DNA of 64,000 nt, taken from contig NZ_JAPQER010000001.1 in the NCBI RefSeq assembly GCF_026735135.1, positions 255,500-319,499 of the forward strand. Direction: 5' to 3'. Below are positions 1-9,925 of the stretch, in pieces. The DNA comes from Clostridium aestuarii (GTDB taxonomy: Bacteria; Bacillota; Clostridia; Clostridiales; Clostridiaceae). The notes under the pieces are model-generated. The model made no database searches. It saw only the letters and a list, made by a program, of their open reading frames with translations, and had not been told where the DNA came from. A program made the position numbers and the translations under genes. Position 1 is the stretch's first letter. The number at the start of each line of letters is the position of its first letter.

Positions 1-668
1 ATATATAATATAAAGTATTTTTCCTTTTCACGTACACAATCTGCTCCTATCATAACTAACCCTACCTGAAGAATTGTTATCAACATACCTGGTATAAGGA
101 AATTCACATAATTTCTAGTAGGATTATTAAGAAGTCTATATGTGAAATACATAGGCATTACCTTTTTAATTGATTCATTTGGAAGTATATTTAGCTTACC
201 TTCCATAACTTTTTGTAAATACCCAGTTTTAATAGTTAATAATATTTCTGTCATTCTAGCTTTAGCCGCACTAGTAACAGACATTTGAGATCCATCATAA
301 AACACAAGTATTTTTGGTCCTTTTCCCTCTACTAAATCCTTGGAAAATGAAGAAGGAATAATCACACCTACCATAGCCTTTCCCTGTTCTATAAACTCTT
401 GTATATCGCTATCCTTTCGTGAACAACTAACTATATCAAAAATTTCATTACTTCTTATTTCTTCTGTAATCATTCTGCTAAATGAAGATTCATCTCTATC
501 TACTACAATAGTAGGTATATTTAAAATTTGCTTAGCTTGCATATTATAACCAAATAAAAAACTTGAAGAAATAGGAATAACAAACAGCATTAGAAATATC
601 ATTAAAGTCTTCTTTAAAACAGCTATCCAATCTCTTGGAGTTATCCAAGCCTTTATTTTTTCTTTCAT
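1..668 (-). CDS. ABC-2 type transporter permease, N-terminal part (cut by window edge)
   Basis: An open frame of 222 codons starts with ATG at 668-666 and runs off the left edge without a stop. It begins MKEKIKAWITPRDWIAVLKK, then has a hydrophobic segment at about residues 21-42. An extracytoplasmic domain follows, and a second membrane segment begins near residue 190 (FLIPGMLITILQVGLVMIGA), followed by the charged CVREKEKYF turn. This is the usual layout of ABC-2 permeases of drug or polymer exporters. The start lies 2 nt after the stop of the HlyD gene, so the two are co-transcribed. The ATPase may be downstream outside the window or fused elsewhere. The substrate cannot be told from sequence. 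Confidence 0.8.
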   Translation of the reverse strand, partial: MKEKIKAWITPRDWIAVLKKTLMIFLMLFVIPISSSFLFGYNMQAKQILNIPTIVVDRDESSFSRMITEEIRSNEIFDIVSCSRKDSDIQEFIEQGKAMVGVIIPSSFSKDLVEGKGPKILVFYDGSQMSVTSAAKARMTEILLTIKTGYLQKVMEGKLNILPNESIKKVMPMYFTYRLLNNPTRNYVNFLIPGMLITILQVGLVMIGADCVREKEKYFILY

Positions 669-670
669 AA

Positions 671-1903
671 CTATTTCCCAGCTTTCTTAACGTCTTGTTT
701 AGTCTGTTCTTCAGTTTTTTGTTTAGTATCTTCTTTAACTTCTCCTTTAGCATCGGATTTATTTTCCTGGTTAATTTCTTCTTTTTTAGAATCTTCCTTC
801 TTAGCATCTTCTTTATTACCAAAATCAACTAACGCTGTCATTCCAGGATATAATTCTTTGTCCATTTTAGAGAATTTTATTTTAACCCCATAAGATAAAA
901 TATCATATTGACCATTATCATTTGTTGCTCTCTTAGTTGCAAAATCAGGTTTTTTATTAACTCTTACAATTTCTCCTTCAAAGCTTTCATCTTTATAAGC
1001 AAGTAATTTAACATTAACCTTTTTACCTACAGAAACCATAGAAAGCTCTGTTTCTGGAACCTTAACTTCAAGCCACAAATTACTTGTTTTTGAAATTGTA
1101 ATTAAAGGCATTCCTGTAGAAACAAGTTCTCCTACCTTTGGATTAACTGTAGTAACAACTCCATCTGTTGGCGCAGTAATCACTGAATCAGCAATATATG
1201 TGGAAACCTCTTTTGAAGCTGCTTGTGCTTGAAGCACTTGTCCTTTTGCAGCTTGAATCATCGAATCAGCTTTAGAAACCAAAGCTTTTGCTGCAAGCTT
1301 ATCCTCTTCTCTAGCACCATTTAATGCTTCATCATATGTTTGTTTAGCTATTTCCACCTTCATAGCAACTTCCTTTAATTTTGTTGAAGCTTCCTCGTCC
1401 TGTTGCTGTGTAGCTATTCCTTGCTCATATAAAGCATGTACTCTTTCATAAGAATCCTTAGCAAATTTATGCGCTTCCTGTACAAAATCATATGCTGCTT
1501 TTGCTTTTGCTATAACTTCCGCTTTAGCACCATTTTCTGCTTTTTCTGATTGTGCCATAGCTGCATTTTTAGCTGCTTCTGCTGCCTTCATCTGTCCTGT
1601 TGCTGCCGCTGCAGCTGCATCTGCTTGAGCTTTTTTAGCTAGCATTGCATCGTTTGCTATACGAATTAATACATCACCCTTTTTAACTTTATCTCCTTCT
1701 GATACTTTAACCTCTATTATATTACCTGGAACTTTTGTATTAATAGTAGTTTCATCAGTTTCTACTTGTCCTTGTACAACAAGGTTTTGATCTTTAGATT
1801 GTATTAAGTTGTCTCCTGTTACACTTAATGAAGAAACACCACACCCTGTAAAAGTAGTGGAAATAATCATTGCAGAAATAATAGCTTTGTTTACGCTTTT
1901 CAT
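671..1903 (-). CDS. HlyD-family efflux adaptor, lipoprotein (membrane fusion protein)
   Basis: This 410-residue protein is a periplasmic-adaptor-type subunit that couples to the ABC-2 permease encoded next to it. A lipoprotein signal ends at TFTGC, with Cys21 as the lipidation site. A biotinyl-lipoyl-like half (KVPGNIIEVKVSEGDKVKKG) lies near residues 55-80. An alanine-rich coiled coil covers about 85-235, and the second lipoyl half (APTDGVVTTVNPKVGELVST) follows. The C-terminal 40 residues are a Lys/Glu-rich low-complexity tail. In a Gram-positive cell the adaptor would sit outside the membrane. It is the middle gene of a MarR-HlyD-permease operon, which points to regulated efflux of a toxic compound. 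The substrate is unknown. Confidence 0.88.
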   Translation of the reverse strand: MKSVNKAIISAMIISTTFTGCGVSSLSVTGDNLIQSKDQNLVVQGQVETDETTINTKVPGNIIEVKVSEGDKVKKGDVLIRIANDAMLAKKAQADAAAAAATGQMKAAEAAKNAAMAQSEKAENGAKAEVIAKAKAAYDFVQEAHKFAKDSYERVHALYEQGIATQQQDEEASTKLKEVAMKVEIAKQTYDEALNGAREEDKLAAKALVSKADSMIQAAKGQVLQAQAASKEVSTYIADSVITAPTDGVVTTVNPKVGELVSTGMPLITISKTSNLWLEVKVPETELSMVSVGKKVNVKLLAYKDESFEGEIVRVNKKPDFATKRATNDNGQYDILSYGVKIKFSKMDKELYPGMTALVDFGNKEDAKKEDSKKEEINQENKSDAKGEVKEDTKQKTEEQTKQDVKKAGK

Positions 1904-1947
1904 ATGTAAGATCCTCCCTGTAATTAATTCATTATAATATTTTATTT

Positions 1948-2430
1948 TTATTTAAAATTAACATCAATTAAATACTTTTGAATTTTTTCTAATATATCGT
2001 TTGTCATTTGTTTCTCTTCTATTGTTAAAAACATCATAATTTCAGAAGAAAACTTCTTATATTCAGGTAATACTTCATTTAATACTTTTTTCCCCTCTTT
2101 TGTAATCATGGTTTTTATACTTCTTCTATCTTCAGGATTATTAACACGATAAATAAGCCCTTTAGACTGCATTCTATCTACTAAAGAAGTCATATTTGCT
2201 TTTGTAACACACATTCTGCTTCCAAGTTCAGATAACGCAATTCCTTCATCACCAACTAAATAAACTAAATACAAGCACTGGAATTGAGTTTTTGATAAAC
2301 CGATTTTTTTATAATACATATCAAAAATCTTATCTATTAAAAATGTTGTTTTAATAAAATTACCCATTATTCTTGTCGAGACATCGTCAAGCCAATCATA
2401 AGCATTTACTAAATTCTCAATATTCTTCAA
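1948..2430 (-). CDS. MarR-family transcriptional regulator
   Basis: This 160-residue winged-helix protein has the MarR core at about residues 30-140. It includes the recognition helix region (LSELGSRMCVTKANMTSLVD) and the wing (NPEDRRSIKTMITKEGKKVL). It is the first gene of the export operon, 44 nt upstream of the HlyD gene. A strong promoter overlapping palindromes lies just upstream, so autorepression released by an effector is likely. That is known for many MarR-type efflux operons; here it is inference from layout. Confidence 0.88.
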   Translation of the reverse strand: MKNIENLVNAYDWLDDVSTRIMGNFIKTTFLIDKIFDMYYKKIGLSKTQFQCLYLVYLVGDEGIALSELGSRMCVTKANMTSLVDRMQSKGLIYRVNNPEDRRSIKTMITKEGKKVLNEVLPEYKKFSSEIMMFLTIEEKQMTNDILEKIQKYLIDVNFK

Positions 2431-2455
2431 CGCTTATCCACCTCCATTTTAGTAA

Positions 2456-2522
2456 ATACATATAATGTATATATGTTTATAGTACACATATATATAGTAA
2501 ACATATGTACTATATTTGTCAA
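2456..2522 (-). promoter_or_regulatory. Promoter and candidate MarR operators
   Basis: On the minus strand a -35 box TTGACA (2522-2517) is followed after exactly 17 nt by TACTAT (2499-2494). Inverted repeats overlap it: TAGTACA at 2513-2507 pairs with TGTACTA at 2485-2479. A second near-palindrome, ATACATATAATGTAT, lies at 2456-2470 just before the start of the marR-type gene. The overlap with the promoter suggests autoregulation. Confidence 0.65.
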
Positions 2523-2548
2523 CTACCTTTTAGCTAAAAAAACATAAA

Positions 2549-2596
2549 AAATAAAGGATAGTGCTCTTCATATAACACATTACCCTTTATTTTTTT
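2549..2596 (-). terminator. Terminator of the giant surface-protein gene
   Basis: A hairpin with arms AAATAAAGGATAGTG and CATTACCCTTTATTT is flanked by T-rich runs on both strands. It lies 24 nt beyond the stop of the 1867-residue gene. Confidence 0.7.
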
Positions 2597-2619
2597 ACTT
2601 ATCATAAAAATTTCTTATT

Positions 2620-5600
2620 CTATTTTTCTTTATTTGCTTTTACAATATACCTACCTTTAGGCACATTTCCAAACAAATAGCTTCCATTTTCTATAGTTCT
2701 TGTATATCTTACTGGTATTAAAATTGGATCTTCTTCCGTTCCTATAACTTTATATAAAATAACAACTGCTCCTTCTATCGAACTTCCTTGTGAATCTTTT
2801 ATTTGCCCATTTACAGTTCCATTAGATGTTTGTGGTGCTATTTGCATAGTAGTATTAATATTTATAATTGAACCTTCTTCAATTATAGATATTTCTATAA
2901 CATTAACTTCATATCCCATACCTGTTATTCTTATTGTATAATTTTCTACATCAAGGTTTATAAATACATATTGTCCGAATTCATTTGTAGATGTTGTGGA
3001 TATTTCTGTTTCTTGTTCATTTTCTATCTTCAATAACCTTACTATTAAATTCTCAATTGGGTTATCATTTATATCAACCACATGTCCTGTTATTGTTGAT
3101 TTATTAAACGCCAAATCTGAATTTAATTTTAAATTTACATTTGCAGTTTGCCCTGGTGCTAATGAAATAATTATAGGTCCACATAACAAATATTCTTTTT
3201 TTACTGAATAGATATATAGCTCAGATTGAGGCACTATATCTGTTATATAATACTTTCCTTTATCATCTGTTAATGCATGATATAAAGGATTTTTCAAATT
3301 ATTTAAAATTTTAACTAGTGCATCTTGTATTGGATTTCCATTTAAATCAGTAACATATCCTATAATAGAAGCTTTACTCAAATAAGGATTGTCTGTTAAC
3401 TGTAAATCCAACCTTTTTTCTTCTCCAACTGTAACAATTTCAGTCTTTTCTGATTGACCTAACACAAATTCTTCTGATGAAATATATGGAAGCAGCATAT
3501 CTACCATATTGGATTGTATAGGACCAAAAACAACTGCTGTTACTTCATCAATAACACTAAATAAAACTTTAACATTATTTGATATAATTCTATTTACATT
3601 TTCACTAAATCGTATATTAATGGAAATAACAGCAGTATAACTTGTTGATGGTGGAATAGAATCTATTGTCCACGTAATAATTCCACCAGTAAAATCTCCC
3701 GAATGAAATATTTCTCCAACATCTGGAATAACGATCATTCCATTATATGACACCCTTAAATCTAAATCATCTGTAATATTAACATTAAATAGAGTATTAG
3801 TATTACTTGGGTTTGAAACAATTAATTTGTAGTAAATAACATCCCCAACTAATGCTTCTATATTTTCTGTAGTAAATTCTCCTTCTTCATCTTTAGTAAA
3901 ATTCTTTTGAGACTTTGAAATTACTATATTACTATCCGTTACATAAACTGTTTCACTATCAATTTGAGTTGATCCAGCAGTTCCACCTTCTTCAACATTC
4001 CAATTTAACTTAGATATATTTACTTGTGCATCTTCAGGACTTACATTTACAGAATTTATTGATGCTTGAAAAGTATATATTATTGTAGTTTTTTGGTTAC
4101 CTGAACTTATTGTTCCCTCATATGGGAATGCCAATTCTTGAGATGGAATTATATAATCTCCATTTCTTTTTAAGCTATCAGGAACATAACTTTGATTAGG
4201 AAGTAAAACATCTGATACTTGAATATTATATGCTGTCATTTTTCTTGGAATAGTAACTTCTATCATATAGTTTACTATATCTCCAACTAATACAGCATTA
4301 CGGTCTACACTTTTTAAAATTTTAGGTAAAACTAAATTTAAATTTACCTTATTAGACAGAACAGGTCCTAATGTAATAGGATTAATTTGTGAAGTGTCAA
4401 ATTCAGCAGAAGCTTCATTAAATATTTCTTTGCCAGCATTTAATCCTGAATTAATCCTTACTGCAAAGATTAAAACTTTGGAAACTCCTATTTCCAACAA
4501 TTCTTCTGTCCAAGTAATAGTACCATCTGGATTTCCTTCTGGTACGGAGGATACTACCTCTCCTTCTGGAAATGGTATTCTAACTCCTGTGTAGGTAAAA
4601 CCTGAATCCAATTTATCAGATGTAACAACATTATATGCAGCACTAGTACCATCATTTGTAATAATAATTCTATATTCTATAATATCTTCGGCTGCTGCAT
4701 CATAAATCGCATTTGTACTAAAACTACCTCCTATCGATACATTTCTTTGTTCCTTTAATATTGCTATATGAGGAGTTTTTACAACTATATCTAAAAAATC
4801 TTCCTTGTACTTAGATAAGCTCTCACCACTATTAATCGCCCATTGCACTTTACTAGTATTTGTTTGAATTTCTTCGTATGGTGGAATATCTATTGTATTT
4901 ATAATTCTTGTTGTAAATGTATATATAATAGTTTTAACTTCATAAGATGCGTCTATATCAGAGTTAATTGGGAATTCAATGGTTTGCTCATTTATAGTAG
5001 GAGTAATTTCTACAGCAGAATCTGGTGGTTCTTCTCTTGTTGATGGACCAATATATGATTGATTAGCAGGCAGCTCATCTTTAATTAATGGTGTATATGC
5101 AATTGTACCTTGAGGTACTATCGCAGTTATTGTATATATTATCTCATCACCTAATACTCCCTGCGTTATAGAAGACTGCTTAATAATATTAACTTTAGGT
5201 ACTCTTAATTTCACACTGTTTGTGTTATTATCTCCATAGGTTACCTCAAACCCATTATTATTAGTACTATATATAAATGAAGCTTTATTAGTTATATTGT
5301 CTCCTGCTGCAATTCCAGGTAAAGAAACAACTTTGAAAGTTAATACAGCTTCTTGAGTAATATCTAATTCTTCAATATACCAAGTAATAATTCCATCCAC
5401 TTCATTTGCTGTACCAATTGATGAAATCAATGAGCCTTCATCATATTGTAAGAATGGACTTAATACTTCAGTAACAATAGCATTATATGCTTTTTCAGAT
5501 CCATTATTAGATATAGAGATTTTATATTCTATAATATCTCCAATCTCATATTGCATATTTTTTGTGGTGAAGCTGCCTTCTTTGGTAAAATTTCTTTGTT

Positions 5601-8223
5601 CCTTAATACCAATTAAATTAGGCATTTTTACTTCTAGCGCAACACTCTCATTAACAGTTAAAGTCCTTGTTCCTGCTTCATCTATACTCCAATTAACTAA
5701 AGCATTATTAATTTGAGAATCTATATATGGTTGAATATGCTGACCATTAGTTACCCTAATATCAAAAGTATATACAATGGTAACACTATCTGATACAGCA
5801 TCAACATAAGGTATTGTTGAAAACTTTATAACACCTTCATTTACAATTGGTTCAATTGCTTCTCCATCTTTTTTTGCGCTTCCTTCAATAAACAATTGAG
5901 TTGTATTTGGTAAAGTATCAGTAACTTGGATGTTATATCCAATCGTTCCCTTTGGTATTGTTATATTTAAAGAATAACTTACCACATCTCCTATTTTAGT
6001 TTCTAATGGATTACTATTTTTCTCTAAAACAATCTTTTCAGATTTTAATGTACTGCTTGCAATAAAAGCTTCACCTGGATATTGATATGATCTATCTGGT
6101 TGTGAATAAGGTCTTTGAAGCACAGCAGTATTTATAAATTCTTCTCCACTACCTAAATCTGAATCTACATTTACATCAAAGCTTAATGTAACACTTTCAT
6201 TAGGTGATAGCTTTCTAATGAGCATTGATACATTTTCTCCATCAAAAGAAGGATCATCAAAACTTCCACTTCCACTAGCACTCAAATTGTCTGCATAAGT
6301 TAATCCTTCAGGAATATTATCTGTTAAATTCATTTCAAATGCATCTACAACAGATTTCTCTAAATCTTGAACATTTGTAACAGTTATTGAATAGGTGTAC
6401 GTTTCTTCTGGTTTTACAGCATTAATACTAGGTCCATTCACTTCTTTAACTAATTGAATATTGGGTTCTCCAAATTCTACGGATACTTGCTCTCTATCAC
6501 TGTATCCAAGTCCTTCAGTATTTTCACCAGCAAGCTTAGCCAAATTACTTTTAAATCCAACAAAATCAAGATTTTGAACAATTATTTTAAAAGTTGCAGT
6601 CCACAAACTGTTTCCTGATATTGTTCCTAATGTCCATCTTAATCCATTTGGTGATACTGTCACTGGTGTAAATGCCTCTCCTAAATTACCACCATAAGTA
6701 ACATATAACTCTTCACTTAAAGGTCCCATATTTAATGGTGCATACTCGTCTATTTCTATTTCCTTTTGAGAAGCTAAAATCCCCTCTGAGCTATAAGTTA
6801 TCTTAAACTCCACTTCATCACCTGGAGATGCTTTTTTAATATCCTTTACTGTTCCATCCTTATAATAATAATTTAGTATTTCCTTCTTTATAATTGGTTG
6901 TTTTATTGTAATGCTTACTGATGAACTATCTGGTGTTTCTGTAGTTATAGTTTGATTAATACCTTCAATACTTACATTATTAGATAGATTATCCCTTGCA
7001 CATACTGAATTTTCTCCAGAATAAAATTCATTTACTCTTGTTGAAAACGTAATAGAACCACTACTACTAACTTCTAAAATTCCTAAATTCCATTCTACTT
7101 CCGTAGTTCCATCTAAGTTATTTAAAATATTATTTGGTACTATTGATGCTGAATCAGTATTATAACTTTGACCATCGCTAATAATATCATTTATGACAAA
7201 AGACCCAACATCATCATATTGATTTATTTTATAAGATAAAGTATAGTTGTTTATTTTTCCTACATCCGTTATTTTATTACCTACGCCTTTATTTATTACG
7301 GCATCCATAGCATTAGTAACTATTGAGTCTTCAACAGGTCCCGATTCTCCATCTAATACAGCATCACTTTTTAATGGAGTTAAATGTGATATTCTATTAC
7401 CACTATTTTCAATACAATTTTCCGTATAATTATCCCAAATCGCTGCTTTGAAAGTAATTACATTAATGGAATTTTGAGATAAATTAATTTCTCCCCAGTC
7501 CAACGTTACAAAATCCTGACACTCTGGGTTACCTTCAGGAATTATTATTTGAGGACTTGATAAAATATCAACATCAGGTCCAATAACATTTAGTTCTCCT
7601 AAATATCTTACTCCATTAGGAAGATTATCTATTAATGTAACTAATGATTCACTAATAATATTATTAATTACTGTTAATTTATATTCATATATCCATCCAG
7701 GAGATATTTCTAGTAAAATATTTCCTGCTCCCTTTGGCATTTTACCAGGAGCTGAATTTATTAAATCATATCTACGAGGAATAAAACTTGTTAACACATC
7801 TTTTATAATCTTTTCATTTCCAGAATCAAAATCTCCTCTTGGTAAAGTATCAACAGCACCTTTTAATATTATGCTTTCTAATGATATATCAAAAGGCACA
7901 ACTTCTCCAGTTTCTCTAAAAAATTCATCTGCTTTTAATGTTATTTGTATATTAAAATTCGTTTCATTAGGAGCTAAATCCTTAATATTAACCCAACTTA
8001 TTGTTATTTTTCCATTTTCATCTTCTTTGATACTAGTAGGTATAATAGAACTGTCCTGAAAAGATATACCATCAGGCAAAATAACTTCTACTGATAAGTT
8101 ATATCCTCTTTGAGTATTGTTAATATTAGAAAAATAAAACTTAACACTTTCATTCATACCTATAACTGCACCAGCAGGCTTAGGAGATATATTCACATTA
8201 AAATCTAATGGTGAAATAGCCAC
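2620..8223 (-). CDS. Giant DUF11-repeat surface-type protein with carboxypeptidase-regulatory-like C-terminus
   Basis: This is a 1867-residue protein made almost entirely of beta-sandwich repeats. The first 700 residues hold several DUF11-like 'conserved repeat' domains (for example KEVNGPSINAVKPEETYTYS). Residues of about 740-1590 alternate two repeat types: type A (GDxVxYxIxVTIPxGTxAYNI) and type B (KEQRNFT..GDIIEYKIxIxNxG), three pairs in all. The last 260 residues hold three carboxypeptidase-regulatory-like domains, such as ASIIGYVTDLNGNPIQDALV. The start is GTG at 8223-8221 behind AGAGGTGATG. No signal peptide, LPXTG, SLH or C-terminal membrane anchor is visible, which is odd for a surface adhesin. 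Spore surface or non-classical export is possible but unproven. Confidence 0.85.
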   Translation of the reverse strand: MAISPLDFNVNISPKPAGAVIGMNESVKFYFSNINNTQRGYNLSVEVILPDGISFQDSSIIPTSIKEDENGKITISWVNIKDLAPNETNFNIQITLKADEFFRETGEVVPFDISLESIILKGAVDTLPRGDFDSGNEKIIKDVLTSFIPRRYDLINSAPGKMPKGAGNILLEISPGWIYEYKLTVINNIISESLVTLIDNLPNGVRYLGELNVIGPDVDILSSPQIIIPEGNPECQDFVTLDWGEINLSQNSINVITFKAAIWDNYTENCIENSGNRISHLTPLKSDAVLDGESGPVEDSIVTNAMDAVINKGVGNKITDVGKINNYTLSYKINQYDDVGSFVINDIISDGQSYNTDSASIVPNNILNNLDGTTEVEWNLGILEVSSSGSITFSTRVNEFYSGENSVCARDNLSNNVSIEGINQTITTETPDSSSVSITIKQPIIKKEILNYYYKDGTVKDIKKASPGDEVEFKITYSSEGILASQKEIEIDEYAPLNMGPLSEELYVTYGGNLGEAFTPVTVSPNGLRWTLGTISGNSLWTATFKIIVQNLDFVGFKSNLAKLAGENTEGLGYSDREQVSVEFGEPNIQLVKEVNGPSINAVKPEETYTYSITVTNVQDLEKSVVDAFEMNLTDNIPEGLTYADNLSASGSGSFDDPSFDGENVSMLIRKLSPNESVTLSFDVNVDSDLGSGEEFINTAVLQRPYSQPDRSYQYPGEAFIASSTLKSEKIVLEKNSNPLETKIGDVVSYSLNITIPKGTIGYNIQVTDTLPNTTQLFIEGSAKKDGEAIEPIVNEGVIKFSTIPYVDAVSDSVTIVYTFDIRVTNGQHIQPYIDSQINNALVNWSIDEAGTRTLTVNESVALEVKMPNLIGIKEQRNFTKEGSFTTKNMQYEIGDIIEYKISISNNGSEKAYNAIVTEVLSPFLQYDEGSLISSIGTANEVDGIITWYIEELDITQEAVLTFKVVSLPGIAAGDNITNKASFIYSTNNNGFEVTYGDNNTNSVKLRVPKVNIIKQSSITQGVLGDEIIYTITAIVPQGTIAYTPLIKDELPANQSYIGPSTREEPPDSAVEITPTINEQTIEFPINSDIDASYEVKTIIYTFTTRIINTIDIPPYEEIQTNTSKVQWAINSGESLSKYKEDFLDIVVKTPHIAILKEQRNVSIGGSFSTNAIYDAAAEDIIEYRIIITNDGTSAAYNVVTSDKLDSGFTYTGVRIPFPEGEVVSSVPEGNPDGTITWTEELLEIGVSKVLIFAVRINSGLNAGKEIFNEASAEFDTSQINPITLGPVLSNKVNLNLVLPKILKSVDRNAVLVGDIVNYMIEVTIPRKMTAYNIQVSDVLLPNQSYVPDSLKRNGDYIIPSQELAFPYEGTISSGNQKTTIIYTFQASINSVNVSPEDAQVNISKLNWNVEEGGTAGSTQIDSETVYVTDSNIVISKSQKNFTKDEEGEFTTENIEALVGDVIYYKLIVSNPSNTNTLFNVNITDDLDLRVSYNGMIVIPDVGEIFHSGDFTGGIITWTIDSIPPSTSYTAVISINIRFSENVNRIISNNVKVLFSVIDEVTAVVFGPIQSNMVDMLLPYISSEEFVLGQSEKTEIVTVGEEKRLDLQLTDNPYLSKASIIGYVTDLNGNPIQDALVKILNNLKNPLYHALTDDKGKYYITDIVPQSELYIYSVKKEYLLCGPIIISLAPGQTANVNLKLNSDLAFNKSTITGHVVDINDNPIENLIVRLLKIENEQETEISTTSTNEFGQYVFINLDVENYTIRITGMGYEVNVIEISIIEEGSIININTTMQIAPQTSNGTVNGQIKDSQGSSIEGAVVILYKVIGTEEDPILIPVRYTRTIENGSYLFGNVPKGRYIVKANKEK

Positions 8224-8429
8224 ACCATCACCTCTTTTACTATTTTCGTATACTAATATATTTATAAAATCCTATTTATATTATATTCTGACTATTTTGT
8301 TTAGTGATGTGCTCTTATTAACATTTGTTAGTAGATAACATAAATCTAATTTCAGCCATAGTATATATTGTTATAATTTTAAAAGGATTACCTTTATGTT
8401 TTTTGGTTATGTGAAATTTATCTTTATAT
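8224..8429. other. AT-rich intergenic leader of the giant gene
   Basis: This 206-bp AT-rich stretch has no open frame of note. It must hold the promoter of the giant gene, but no -35/-10 pair is good enough to call. Confidence 0.4.
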
Positions 8430-9332
8430 TTAAATTTTATCGTAATTCCACTCAGAGTCTTTTTTTAATTTTATAACAGCATTCTTTTGAAGTTTTTCTG
8501 GTAAAAAATCTATGGATGTTTTTGATTCTCCTGTCCAATGAATAGGTTTGTCATCATAGTTTATTCCATCAAATATATAGTTGTAATGTATAGTAAGCCT
8601 TAATTTTTTTGAATATTTTAATTCTTCGGTTTTAAAAGAAGTAAGCCTAACATTTAAGTTAAAGGATTTCCAATACCATTTAGCTGCTTTATGAACTTTT
8701 AAGTCATCTACAAACGCAATAGTTCCATCACTATATAAATTTACACTACCCTTAAAAGAAAAATATTTTTCATTAAACTGTGAAACCGGCGCATTTCCTG
8801 TTACATATGCACTTGTACCTATAAGTTCTGGAAAATCATCGCTTGGTGTATAATCATCATTTTTTAAATATATATTATAAAATTCAGTGTAATTCAGTTC
8901 ATTTTTAATCAATATATTTAGTTGATACTGATTAATATTATAGATTTTTGTTGTATTATTAACTTCTATTTTTGTTGGTTTAATTACTTCTTTGTCTGTA
9001 GCCAAATATACTGCTAATATAGCCATTACTGTAAGAATAAAAACTATTGTAGCACTACCTACTGTAGTTGCTACAATTATTCCTGTTGCTTTTAATAATT
9101 CTAAAACAAATGGAATAGTTGCTATAATAAGAGCACCTGCTAATGCAATTTCTTTGTTATTACTCTTAATATGCTGTATTTCATTGTAATTCTTATTGTT
9201 TTCTGATTGTGCATAGATAATATTATTTTTATGAATTTGAAAATTATTTAATTTATGATAATAACTCATTGTAGGGTCACCATTAATACGGGCAAACTCA
9301 GATTTTTTTAATCTTTCAATTAACTTTTTCAC
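8430..9332 (-). CDS. Unrecognised membrane protein with two adjacent transmembrane helices
   Basis: This 300-residue protein is not assigned to a family. The first 60 residues are polar. Two hydrophobic helices follow at about 63-85 (LAGALIIATIPFVLELLKAT) and 87-110 (VGSATIVFILTVMAILAVYL), forming a hairpin. The remaining 190 residues are soluble and beta-rich, ending SEWNYDKI. Its ATG overlaps the end of the preceding gene by 4 nt (ATGA), so the two are translationally coupled. The upstream partner carries a similar AEWNYNNI motif. The topology suggests a membrane-tethered cytoplasmic or external domain; the function is unknown. Confidence 0.75.
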   Translation of the reverse strand: MKKLIERLKKSEFARINGDPTMSYYHKLNNFQIHKNNIIYAQSENNKNYNEIQHIKSNNKEIALAGALIIATIPFVLELLKATGIIVATTVGSATIVFILTVMAILAVYLATDKEVIKPTKIEVNNTTKIYNINQYQLNILIKNELNYTEFYNIYLKNDDYTPSDDFPELIGTSAYVTGNAPVSQFNEKYFSFKGSVNLYSDGTIAFVDDLKVHKAAKWYWKSFNLNVRLTSFKTEELKYSKKLRLTIHYNYIFDGINYDDKPIHWTGESKTSIDFLPEKLQKNAVIKLKKDSEWNYDKI

Positions 9333-9703
9333 TTTAATTTGGTTTTCTTTACTAATAAAATATTATTATAATTCCACTCTGCAAGTTCTCTTATATAAAG
9401 CATAGATTTTTGATTTTGTTTTGGTATATATTTTACAGCCTTATCAAATAACTTTAAAAACTCTGTTTTATTACCACCTAAGTATTTAATAGTTTCAGGG
9501 TATTCTTTGTATAAGTAATCATACAAATAGTTAAAATCAATTTTAGACAAATCATATTTCTGTCTGCTTTTATCTATTCGTTTTTGAAACTTTTTCTCAT
9601 TAAAGTTCATCCATGGACTGTAAAACATATCTTGAAACATATACTCATGGAATCCTGGCATGTATCTGATAAATATTTTGTTTGAATCATATCTTTGATT
9701 CAT
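9329..9703 (-). CDS. Unrecognised small protein, first gene of a coupled pair
   Basis: This 124-residue protein is rich in Tyr, Phe, Lys and Asn. It has no signal peptide or membrane segment and no family I recognise. The central part is probably helical (FNEKKFQKRIDKSRQKYDLS). Near the C-terminus is RELAEWNYNNILL, which resembles the last residues of the next gene's product (SEWNYDKI). A TACTCCT-type Shine-Dalgarno complement (AAGGAGTA) precedes the ATG. The 4-nt overlap with the downstream gene implies a joint role. Confidence 0.7.
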   Translation of the reverse strand: MNQRYDSNKIFIRYMPGFHEYMFQDMFYSPWMNFNEKKFQKRIDKSRQKYDLSKIDFNYLYDYLYKEYPETIKYLGGNKTEFLKLFDKAVKYIPKQNQKSMLYIRELAEWNYNNILLVKKTKLK

Positions 9704-9877
9704 AATTAGTACTCCTTGTTAAAATAATGTTCACTAATATTCTATTCTTCACAGAAAAACATGTATATTTTTTTCTTCATTAAAATTGACAAACTTAATA
9801 AGTTTAATACAAAAGTAATCTTTATAAAAACTTATACTTTTTTAAAAATATATTTTACATATTTTTTAAATATAAAT

Positions 9878-9920
9878 AAAACTTCCTAAGAATTTAAATT
9901 TCAAAATTCTTAGGAAGTTT
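9878..9920. terminator. Hairpin terminator of the recurrent AACTTCCTAAGAA family
   Basis: AAACTTCCTAAGAATTT pairs with AAAATTCTTAGGAAGTTT and is flanked by A-rich and T-rich runs. It serves the Nudix gene ending at 9926. Relatives of this hairpin occur at 15317, 46799, 49190, 53491 and 62877. Confidence 0.8.
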
Positions 9921-9925
9921 TATTG

